Shown here: piece by piece, positions 35,913 through 44,786 of the stretch
Numbering within the stretch: position 1 is the first letter of the stretch
Layout: every line of letters starts with the position of its first letter
DNA from: Leptodontidium sp. MPI-SDFR-AT-0119
Lineage: Eukaryota; Ascomycota; Leotiomycetes; Helotiales; Leptodontidiaceae
Direction: 5' to 3'
Length of the DNA stretch: 64,000 nucleotides
Assembly (NCBI GenBank): GCA_020726505.1
Contig: JAHLEZ010000009.1
Coordinates: forward strand, 310,001-374,000
Position numbers and translations under genes: made by a program
Notes under the pieces: model-generated
Seen by the model: the letters and a program-made list of their open reading frames with translations, nothing else
The model's database searches: none
Told to the model about the DNA's origin: nothing

Positions 35913-36218
35913 TCTCTCTCTCCCCCTTACTCAACCCCTTCGTCGCTTCCGTCCCTGGAAACCCACCATAGCTGTTCATAACCAGAACGACATCTTTGCC
36001 TTGCTCGACAAGCTATAGGAGGGACGAATAGATGAAAGCCGCGTCTTCTTGGAAGGTTGCTAGGCCTTGGTCTGCTGGTCGCTCGCCGGCTGATTGGAGG
36101 CTGTGGGGTACACGTCGTAGCCTCGGGTCTGGAGGAGGGAGGTTATTTTCTTGTAGAAGGTGGTTAGGGAGAAGGATCCCGGGACGAGGACGAATGCTGT
36201 GTTTGAACGGGAAGACAT
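35318..36218 (-). pseudogene. Esterase-like alpha/beta hydrolase, frameshifted
   Basis: The start MSSRSNTAFVLVPGSFS is at 36218. The family reads on with 'FYKKITSLLQTRGYDVYP', then shifts frame to 'GLATFQEDAAFIYSSLL', a TAG, 'LVEQGKDVVLVMNSYGGFPG' (nucleophile Ser in NSYGG), 'VVALVYLASFIPPVG', another shift into 'FEGIDGGELPDSIKNT', and an intron whose acceptor is actaacatagctag. The final exon, ending at 35318, carries 'HPGYKYIPVTYLLTENDKII' and the histidine motif SAGHCPML. Lesions: two or three frameshifts, one nonsense codon, and a 32-nt C/G tract at 35879-35910 inside the coding region. It resembles small fungal esterases of the AB-hydrolase_6 type. Confidence 0.75.
35879..35910. repeat. 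32-nt poly-C run plus (TC)n
   Basis: A pure C tract is followed by tctctctctctc. On the coding strand of the surrounding hydrolase pseudogene this is (GA)n then poly-G, replacing a variable loop. Length is likely unreliable in any assembly. Confidence 0.9.
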
Positions 36219-36573
36219 GGTCAAGAGCTGAGAAGGAGATGTCTTCGGGTAAGAGGATGTGTGGATAAGTGTCTAAAGCCTCCGATATAAGCTGTACTTT
36301 GGTCAATAATATTCAAGCAGAATTCAACTTCTCTAGCCGAAATCGAGATTGGCACCTTTGGAGAAAAACGGGTGTATTGTGATGGTAAGTCAAGTAGTGG
36401 TTTCAAGAACTAACCACAAATCCTGAGCTGCAACATCCCGCTATATTACTAAATCCATGCATTTAAACAAACTAAACACAGAGCCATGCAGAACAGGCCA
36501 GAACTAAAAATCATATAAACACTCAAAACCAAAATCCATGCATATCCTAAAGGACTGACGAAATGCAGTCAGA

Positions 36574-37374
36574 TCAGGCCCCGATATCTGCATGCCAGGG
36601 CACATGCTCAAAGTCTCGCTCCCTAACATCCTGGGCATCCATTGACGTAGTTCTTCGTACCTGGAATTCTGTTAGCTTATGGCCAAGTCTGCCAGTCCAC
36701 AGCGAAATAGGAATACTTATATAGCACGAATATCTCTCGCCCACTCAAGATGGTGGCTATACTGGAACAATTTACACTTGCTTTAAACATGATCCCAGAC
36801 AGAATCGATAATAGTCGACTCGCTGCCAATGTCTAGGTTTAGGGAACAATGCTTAATATATTCGAAGATTTCTCGTTCGTCAATAGCACAGTAAAGCTTA
36901 CCTAATATCTTCTCGCTCTCGTAGTATTAGTATATTAAGAAATCATTATCTTAGTCTACTTGATTATCAGGATCCTTATTATCGACCTCCTCTAGTGACA
37001 GACCTCCTTGCTTCTCGATCTTAACGTGGGGGCCGGGTGTTTCAAAGTCTAGTCGCCACTTGTTATACCTAGGGAGTCTAGACATGTCGACCTGTATCGA
37101 GGTAAGTAGTTTTTATAAAAATGGCGATGAAATAGATGCTTACCGAAATACCTATCTTAGAAAAGTCTATAACTGTGGAGTGCATCTCGGCCAAGGTAAT
37201 ATAATCTATGTGTAGCGTGCGTGCTAGTTCTTAATTTGCCATCATACGATATAAAATAATAATCTGCCCGAGCTAATCTATCTCTATAAATTAAATAAAG
37301 AAGTTAATTATATCTTTTATAATCACAGCTCTATAAACATTAATAAGAGCTTGGCGATTATAGTCTATAGTTAG
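36574..37374 (-). pseudogene. RNA-dependent RNA polymerase (QDE-1/RdRP family), C-terminal fragment
   Basis: Minus-strand reading gives the conserved tail of cellular RdRPs: 'NRQALINVYRAVIIKDIINF', 'YITLAEMHSTVIDFSKIGIS', a 52-nt intron (37092-37143, GTAAGC...ATACAG), 'VDMSRLPRYNKWRLDFETPG', 'YYESEKILGKLYCAIDEREI', 'FQYSHHLEWARDI', a possible second intron (about 36669-36727, ending gctaacag), and a natural end 'FEHVPWHADIGA' at 36574. In-frame TAA/TAG codons of RIP type interrupt it (about 37270, 37240, 36960). The catalytic DxDGD part is absent: the fragment stops at the insertion at 37375. Intact homologues make double-stranded RNA in quelling and related RNAi. Confidence 0.7.
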
Positions 37375-37545
37375 TGTCACGACACAAGAGCCTTGGACGT
37401 AGAAGGTTGACTTAACACTTAGAATACAAAACTACAGAGCTACTCTACAGGAGGGAGCCATATATATAGGGAGTCGGAGGGGAGTCGGACCTGTTCCGGA
37501 CCCCTGACCTAGCCGAACCCTAGCCGAAGCATACCTGTCGTAACA
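37375..37545. mobile_element. 171-bp LTR-like insertion truncating the RdRP fragment
   Basis: Begins tgtcacgacac and ends cctgtcgtaaca, so the ends form an inverted repeat and are TG...CA. GC-richer than the surroundings, with a TATA-like 'catatatatagggag' inside. The 5-bp flanks differ (gttag and ctcga), so a simple insertion cannot be shown. It may be one LTR of a deleted element. Confidence 0.45.
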
Positions 37546-38022
37546 CTCGAGATATGTGTCACTATCGCCGTGGCTAATTATCGCCTGACACAATCGGAAA
37601 ACTTATTATAGTCTTTTACTATTAACTTTCGATTACTCGACTTAATAAGGCCCGAGAAGCTCTTCACGATTTACTTATTAATTACGATAATCTTTCAGAT
37701 AAAGAGTTACTTACTAAACTCGAATATCAAGAAGAGGAGTTAAACAAGTTCGATAAAGGAGTAGAAGAAGACATAAAAGGATTTAACTTTATCCCCGACT
37801 ACGATCCTAATAATATTAACTGGAAGCCTCGAATAAAGGAATACTAACAACGAGTAGATCGAAATCACCGACTTACAAGAGAGCTTTATCGAGAACCGGA
37901 ATCACATCAATTCTTGTCAAACGGATTACATTAATCGAGACAAGAGAAAGAACGTAATCGTGAAGCTTAATATCGTAACGATTACTATTCTCCCGAAAAT
38001 GAGATTTAGGACGTACCTTAAT
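37546..38022 (+). pseudogene. Remnant of an unrecognised protein, interrupted by a solo LTR
   Basis: A plus-strand frame from about 37640 reads 'ALHDLLINYDNLSDKELLTK', 'EEELNKFDKGVEEDIKGFNF', 'IPDYDPNNINWKPRIKEY' and 'NHRLTRELYREPESHQFL', with single TAA/TAG codons between. It is charged and helix-prone. The frame runs up to the LTR at 38023, and the target-site sequence resumes at 38325. The family is unknown; it may be a gene carried by a decayed repeat. Confidence 0.35.
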
Positions 38023-38324
38023 TGTTACGACCTACGATGCGCCTCGTATTCTAACCGACACGGGCTCGTAGCATCGCTGGCTATGCGACGGCGCTAAGCC
38101 CAATAGGGAAGACTAGGTGGCGGGCCTGCGATATATTGACGTGAATGGCACTCGACTACGCTAGGCCCTATTAGGAGGGTCCCTCATGTATATATACTCG
38201 AGCCCTCCCTTACGGAGAGCTCTCCTTTCCTCCTTGTCTTTTCTTCTCGATTCTGAGCGTAGCTAGAGGCCCAAATACAAAGCTAGAGTCTACTCGCCGT
38301 ATCAACCTCTTGCCAGCCGTAACA
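38023..38324 (+). mobile_element. Solo LTR (302 bp, TGTTACGACC family), young copy
   Basis: The ends are TGTTACGACC...GCCGTAACA with the perfect duplication ttaat at 38018-38022 and 38325-38329. It is nearly identical to the copy at 52327-52629 and has little RIP damage, in contrast with its AT-rich surroundings. It contains a TATA-like 'tgtatatatactcgag' at about 38189. Confidence 0.9.
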
Positions 38325-38329
38325 TTAAT

Positions 38330-40100
38330 CCCCTAGAGAAGTTATTATAGAACGATTCCCTAGTAATACTATCTCCTCTCGTCACTAGCCTATTTAATCA
38401 CGAACTTGGCAGCCTCCGAGGGAACGACCAAATCAACTTCAAGTAACTAATGTGTCGTTTAGAAGTATAAAGATAACTAATAAGGATACTATCGCGCGAG
38501 TAACTTGTAATTTTAATTAGAAGTTATTAACTACTAAGCATTTAGTCAATAACAGGCGGCCTCTAAATACATCTAATTATGAATTAAAAGACGAAGGTAC
38601 ATTTGATTAATAAATAGATTAGTAAATAATACTAATATATATGTAAATACTCGTACACAAGGATTTACTCTCGATAATATTCAAACGGATAATGAATTAT
38701 TTAGTAAGTCAGTTTAGTAAATTAATTAGTAAATAATACTTACCTTTTATTTAGGCTTATCACCCCCTAATGTCTTTTTAAATATTAGATTAAAAGCTAA
38801 GCGTCAATTTGTAAGTCTTAGTAAGAAGGGAATACTCTTATATAAGAAAATATTAATTATTTAATTAAGGGTAATTATAATTTAGAGGATAATAATTTAC
38901 TAATAAATCCACGATCTCTAAATCTTACGCTAACAAACTCAACTCTTTATTCTCTAAGAAAGCGACTTATAGATCGCATACCTTTACGACGACTTAGATC
39001 TAATAATTTCTCACAAACATTTATTGTCCTAGACATAACACAAGTAACTCGGCAACAAGACATAGTTCCTTCTTCTTCTTATATATAAAGAACGTCGAAG
39101 AATATAGAAACTCAGCGTTCTTCTAGTATATTAAGAGTAAAAGGGAAACGAGAGGAGTAAGATGTACTAAGGGATTCGCAAGATAGGAAAATATCTTTAA
39201 TAAATAAGGAAAAGGCTATAGCGAAATTAATCCCTTTTATTTTAAGTATTAACTTTTATAAAAAGAAATAATTTTACTTTTATTCTTATATATATTTATA
39301 TCTTCTTAGTAAATTAATATCTTTTAATAAATATAATTAATAATATTTTTTTTAAATAAAAAAATCGATTAGTAAATCGATTAGTAAAAAAAAATCTATT
39401 AAATAAAAAAATTAACGGGGCCCCTACCCTCCCCGTTTGCGAATACTCCTAATTATAAGTATCGCCCTTAATAAGTTAATTACAAAGTTTAAAGTAGAAC
39501 ATCGTGCGACTCCAGCAACTCCGAGAGATTAGCATAGGCTATTACGTGATCGTCGCTACTTATTAGGAACGACAACACCCGAGTAATCGCTATCTAATTT
39601 AGTTAGTATAAATATACTATTAGTAAGGATTGACTTATTATACTAATTAGGGTATTAGCCTAGGCTTTATACTTGTGAGAGACTTAGATCAAACGTCGAC
39701 CGAGAGAGGCGAAGAGTGTAGTTGCGGCAGTTAAGTAAGGAGGCATTATTATTATTTATAACTACTCATTAGCATAAACATAATTATTAATTGTGTCGTG
39801 AAATATAAAGACAAGCGAGAAAACTACTACTAAGCTACTGACTGTTATAATAGTATAGAATTACTTATTTCGATATATTAAAGGGTTAAGGAAATAGTTA
39901 CTAGATATTCTTTCCTATTAGAAATAAGCGATTAACTAACGTACACACACGCATTACTAAGATTTACTAATCGATTTACTAATCACTCTTAGGTAGTAAA
40001 CCTTAAGGGAAATCAAAAACCCCATCCCCTATAGGGGATATAAAAACCCCAAGAAACCCTATAGGTAGGGGACCTAAATTGAAATCCCCCATGGGGTTTC
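38330..40100. other. AT-rich DNA with two-box motifs, no gene recognised
   Basis: The two-box motif of the 9.5-11.8 kb region recurs at about 38605, 38712, 39366 and 39961 (inverted). The best-preserved forms are here (gattagtaaatcgattagta at 39366). Between them the DNA is AT-rich and stop-riddled. At 40015-40110 lies a GC-rich patch of short inverted words (cccctataggggat). Confidence 0.5.
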
Positions 40101-40708
40101 GAGCAAAAAAAACCCCCGCCCCATGCCGCAGCCTAGATTGTATCGCGCATCCACCGCAGGCTTCCATTTCCACCACCACATGATCATCTCTTCAAGCTTT
40201 CCAACTTTCAGAAGTCTTTCAAGACGTGTTGCACTTCGTCAAATAGCGTTGCCCGACTTTCAATAATGTCTTTCTACCTCTCACTAGATAGATCTTGATC
40301 ACAACTTTGTCAGTGGAGGAACAGAACCTACTTCTATTTAGGTAACCTTGAACATCCGACAAGGAAACGGACAAGAAATGGGAACCGAGCACGCAAAACT
40401 GTTAAAAGAGAGGTCCCGAGGAATGAAGTTGATGAGGAATATCATCTAGTTCATCCTTTGAAGTCCGTGACGCAAAAAGTGAGGCAATACCTAAGCACAC
40501 TTATCACGTAGAATACTAAAAGGGTAGAGAAGTAAGAATTGGTGAAGTAGTGGGGAGCAGAAGATTGATTGAGAAGTGCTCTGCCCTTTCGTTGAGAGGG
40601 AGAAAGCTAGCTATATATACGTCAAGTAGGTAGGTTTAGCTAGCTGTGGGTGTGCAGGAAGCACACCTGGCCGTTCAGTGGGCTCGCGTAACAGGTGCCG
40701 CTAACCAT
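40101..40708. other. Balanced-composition spacer, no gene recognised
   Basis: No frame yields a recognisable protein. The last part ends in 'gccgctaaccatg', directly before the palindromic element at 40709. Confidence 0.4.
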
Positions 40709-41050
40709 GTACGAAAGGGGGTTGACAGTGGGTCTCGTCACCCCCCCAGTTTCCGACTTAACATACAAGGAAACTTGTGGAGAAAATTCTAGAATTTCAG
40801 ATTGTTGATTGGAAGAATTACCTTACGAAAGGGGGTTGACAGTGGGTCTCGTCACCCCTTGTACCTTTCGTACGGCAGTAAGGTAATTCTTCCAATCAAC
40901 AATCTGAAATTCTAGAATTTTCTCCACAAGTTTCCTTGTATGTTAAGTCGGAAACTGGGGGGGTGACGAGACCCACTGTCAACCCCCTTTCGTACTGCCG
41001 TACGAAAGGTACAAGGGGTGACGAGACCCACTGTCAACCCCCTTTCGTAC
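40709..41050. mobile_element. Perfect 117-bp palindrome within a compound TA-flanked MITE
   Basis: Arm 40709-40825 is the exact reverse complement of 40879-40995. The 53-nt spacer 40826-40878 recurs inverted as the tail 40996-41050, giving the order V' U V U'. Both outer ends and both inner units carry the same terminus (gtacgaaagggggttgacag), and the flanks are compatible with TA target sites. No coding capacity. It is a recent head-to-head duplication of a small Tc1/mariner-like MITE; the older simple copy is at 32884. Confidence 0.85.
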
Positions 41051-41492
41051 CGTGACAACACTGGTTCCATGACGGCATTTGTGCCGGCTCATCTGGGGCA
41101 TGATCACGTGTCGGAGATGGTGCCTTCCCTTCTCGTCTCGATCTAGAGAGTTTGAAATGTATTCAAAGCGGAATCCCTAATCTTTAGATTCCTTATAGCG
41201 CACAATTCTAGTCCTCCATTTGCATCTTCTATCGAGATATGCACTCTTTCAGGTGCGGCGAGTTGATTGGTGGTGTCTATATTTAGGCATCAGCTGAAAG
41301 ATGGCAAATTTTCTCGACATGTTTGTCTTTCACTTTATCTTTTACCATACACCAAGGGATACATATTTTCGAACCAGGTATTCTCAAAAATAAGCGACAC
41401 AAGGAGATTTATAATTGCAAAACGCCCGCAAAACCTTGAAGGCAGGATCATCGATTTGACCTAACAGCCTCGAGACCCGATTTCATCCTACC
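41051..41492. promoter_or_regulatory. Upstream region of the HET gene
   Basis: Unique DNA between the palindromic element and the HET start codon. It presumably holds promoter and 5' UTR, but no specific motif can be assigned. Confidence 0.3.
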
Positions 41493-43627
41493 ATGACCGA
41501 AGGTTCCCAATCGAAAAAATCAATGCTCCGCAAATTCTGGCATACTCTGGTGACGAAGGACCGATGGGTCAACCAGCAATGCCACCTTTGCAAAAACCTT
41601 TCAGCCAAGGAGCCGCGAATAACGATATATTACCATGACCTTTTTGATAGCGCCGAAGCGGGATGTCCGAGTTGCACCACTCTTCTTCTTATATGCGAGC
41701 GCTTTAAGCCTATTGGTCTTGATGATGGTATCCTCTTCGATATTTATGTCAATTCCCACTTTCGTGGTAGCGAGCGCTATGCGGTGGATTTGGAACTACC
41801 CGGATGGAATGAGATAATTGGATTGAGCGTCATGCCAGGTAACACCCAGCTTTCCGTGGAAGGTGTGGCTGCTTTTGCTAATATTATTAGGAATGCCGAA
41901 TCCGTATAATCTACCTATTGTGGTCGATACGATCTCGGCCCTCTCTGACAAAAAGTCCGAACCGCTTGGACCTAGCACACTCAAACCCCCAGCTGTAGCT
42001 GGACTTTCTGGTCGCCTGGTTCCTGAAAAGGTGGTCTCGATCCGTGAGGATACCCGACAAAGCTCTACCCAGTCTGAGATAATCTCACACAAGTCTGGTA
42101 AAGCGAGACTGCGATTTGCAAATGAACAAGGCCCAGAGCCACTTGACCCCTCTTGCTCAATTGGCGCGCGCTCAATCAACGACTCTGTTCTGCAGATTCG
42201 ACATTGGCTACAGACTTGTCTTGAGACCCACCGTTTGTGTAGATCTGCTTTGAATTCGCGTTTACCAGCCAGGGTTCTACATGTTGGACAAACTGACCAG
42301 TCGAAAATCTTCTTAGTAGAACCCCAAGACAATACGGCATATATGTCTCTCGTACTCCTGGGGCGGGTCTGAATTCTTAAAAGTTACAACTGAGAATTTG
42401 CAAGCGTGCAGAGAAGGGATTCTTGTCGACAGTCTGCCAACCAGCTTTCAGCATGCCATCGAATTAGCTCGCTGCCTAGACGTCAAGTATATTTGGATCG
42501 ACGCGCTATGTATTCTGCAAAACGATAAGAGAGATTGGGAAATAGAGGGGTCGAAAATGGCCGACATCTATCAAAGCTCTCTCTTGACCGTAGCAATGAC
42601 GAATGGGTCGAATCCTGACGAAGACTGTCTGCCAAAAATCGAGATTAAGACGATAGATGGAATCCAGGCTCGCTTGATCTATCATTTCCTCGATCTCTAT
42701 CTGCCAAATGGTTCCTACTTTCCTCTTACCCAACGAGCTTGGGCATTCCAGGAAAGAATTCTTGCTCCTCGGGTATTGCACTTCGGACCCCATGAATTGT
42801 TTTGGGAGTGCTTATCGGACGAGAAATGCGAATGTGGAAGAACGGTAAAGTTCCGAGTCAACAAGAAGGATTGCTCTTGCCTTCTTGTACAAGAAAGCGG
42901 TGACAGACCAGATGTCCAGTTGGACATATTCTGGCGTTCTGTTGTTGAGTTCTACTCAAACCACAAACTCACCTTCAAAGCTGATAGGTTGCCCGCACTG
43001 GCTGGAATAGCCGTCGCTATGCAAAATATTCGTCACGGCACCTACCTTGCAGGTCTTTGGAGCGACTCTCTTGTGCTCGACCTTTTATGGCGGCCAAGTT
43101 CCGATATCGGCACAAGGCTCTCTCGCTCACCCTCGTGGTCTTGGGCAACCATCGACGGCCCGGTAGAGTATTGGCCTTTTTCCAAGGATGTTCCGGCGAC
43201 TATCGAGTGCGAAATTGAAGATTTTGGATGTGTGCCAGATGGCGTTTCTATGACGGGAAGGATCAAGTCTGGCTGGATAAGACTGAAGTCATTGATGGCT
43301 GAATGCCATTTTCTAACGGACGAGTCTATTGTCCTTGCAGATAAGGGGCAATTTCTACGGCACCAAGACAAATTTGAGGGCGTGAGTTTCACTTTTGATA
43401 CGGCGACTAAAGGCGAAGAGTTTACATTCTATATTCTCAGGATGACCAGTTGGCAAAGGGAGGACATCCCGGTCAAGAAGGGATATTATGGCGAAGATTT
43501 CCTTCTTGTCAGGCCGGTCGATGAGTCGGGCAGGATTTTTGAGCGTATAGGGTTCGCTGGCCACGAGGAGCATGTACTACCTTTAGATTGGTCAGCTGAG
43601 GAGCGCCGCGTTATCACGATTTTGTAG
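41493..43627 (+). pseudogene. HET-domain (heterokaryon incompatibility) protein with one frameshift
   Basis: The start MTEGSQSKKSMLRKFW is followed by a cysteine motif 'CHLCKNLSAKEP...CPSC'. A 52-nt intron (41839-41890, GTAACA...GCTAAT...TTAG) joins exon 1 to 41891 in frame. The HET domain follows: 'YMSL(S)YSWGG', 'LPTSFQHAIELARCLDVKYI', 'WIDALCILQNDKRDWE', 'KMADIYQSSLLTVAMT', 'PLTQRAWAFQERILAPRVLH', and the C-terminal 'SPSWSWATIDG'. At 42345-42352 the sequence tctctcgtac lacks two bases relative to the usual SLSYxWGG, which shifts frame inside the first HET motif. Otherwise the gene is open to TAG at 43625, about 694 aa if the shift is ignored. HET proteins trigger cell death on non-self fusion. 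It is either a disabled allele or a sequence error in a TC repeat. Confidence 0.8.
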
Positions 43628-43661
43628 ACGCAGCTAGCAATCTCTTCGTCGTAGGAATACT

Positions 43662-44140
43662 CAGTGTGGGAACTGAGTTGAGTTGAGTGTTGGACCCCCA
43701 ACTCAACTCAATGATAATTTATCGCAACTCAAACTCAACTCAATTCAACTCAGAGTTACTCCGAGTAACTCTGAGTTGCGCACGTGCGTACTTATTTAGA
43801 CAAAAGAGGCTAGCTAGAGTAGCCTAAAAGGAAGGGGTGATTGGGGGAGGGGGACCACGTGAGCAGCCCCCCTAAGTAGCCCTTTAAAAGTAATTATTTA
43901 GTACAAGGAAACGAATAAAGGTCAAAAAGTAGTTTGTTAGATAGTATGGCCTAGCTATTGCTCTGGATCTACTTCTCTCTAAGCATATATAGTAATCACG
44001 TGTAACTCAGAGTTGCAACTTGGGGTTGATTCAACTCAACTCAAACTCAAAGCTTACTAATCGCAACTCAAACTCAACTCAACTCAATTCAACTCAACTC
44101 TGAGTTACTCTGAGTTGTTGAGTTGATCGTTCCCACACTG
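43662..44140. mobile_element. hAT-type MITE 3 (ACTCA/TGAGT subterminal repeats)
   Basis: The 479-bp element has perfect 12-bp terminal inverted repeats CAGTGTGGGAAC...GTTCCCACACTG. It has a perfect 8-bp target duplication, ggaatact, at 43654-43661 and 44141-44148. Both ends are filled with the pentamer ACTCA or TGAGT (caactcaaactcaactcaat at about 43731 and 44061). The centre is a 250-bp AT-rich stretch without coding frame. It lies 34 nt after the HET stop codon, probably within the 3' UTR. Confidence 0.92.
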
Positions 44141-44148
44141 GGAATACT

Positions 44149-44316
44149 GCTCAGTACATCATAGTCGCTCTTCAAACCATTCTGAACGCATACAATAGCA
44201 AGTTGTTAAACTTGAATCCCAGCTAGAGCCAAAGTGCCAGAGCTATTTAGATAGCTATATAGTCGTCGTTTTGTCGTCTTAATATCGAGTTGGAGAATAC
44301 TTAGATTAAGGGGGCG
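44149..44316. other. Spacer downstream of the HET gene
   Basis: Unique-looking sequence with stops in all frames, ending in a purine-rich stretch (ttagattaagggggcg) immediately before the LTR-like sequence at 44317. The purine tract could be a relic of a retrotransposon 3' end. Confidence 0.35.
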
Positions 44317-44477
44317 TGTTAAAAATCATGTGATTTAAGAATCACGTGGATACCGAAGGCTCTAGAAGCCTTGATTTGTAAATACATAGAAAGCTCTCGA
44401 AGCTCTCCCTTATGTATATAAACCTACTCTCACTCTGCCTTTAGAAAAGTGAGGCATGTAAATACAAGAATTTGACA
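44317..44477 (+). repeat. Possible LTR remnant (TGTTAAAAATCATGTG type)
   Basis: Starts tgttaaaaatcatgtgattt after a polypurine-like tract and ends aagaatttgaca, with a TATA-like 'tatgtatataaacc' near 44411. The form is that of a short copia-type LTR. The flanking 5-mers do not match, and only one copy is in the window. Confidence 0.4.
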
Positions 44478-44537
44478 TTAATAGTCTTAGGAACCTTAAA
44501 TAGTAGTAATAATTTGTCTCGTGGATGTATTACTAGT

Positions 44538-44786
44538 TGTGACGCTTGCCCTAGAAAGACGGCAGTCACGTGTAACTGACGCCTCACATATCAACACAAG
44601 AGATATATGACGATACCAAGCATTAACTTAGAATCTACAACTATAGAGGAAAGAAGGTAAGGAAAGAAGAAGTCTATATACAAAAGGTCGGTATACCTAG
44701 CACTATAGTAATCTCGGTACGTCCCGATCGGGCAATACTAAGTAGAGCCAGTAGAAATGAGGCTCTAGGCAGCGACAGTCGTCACA
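44538..44786 (-). repeat. 3' LTR of the Ty3/gypsy element
   Basis: 249 bp, tgtgacgcttgcc...gtcgtcaca. It differs from the right LTR by roughly a dozen or more mainly C/T and G/A changes, so LTR divergence cannot be used for dating without correcting for RIP. Confidence 0.9.

Noticed and set aside
37375..37545. Calling this a solo LTR insertion with certainty
   Set aside because: The 5-bp flanks gttag and ctcga do not match, so insertion without later rearrangement cannot be shown.
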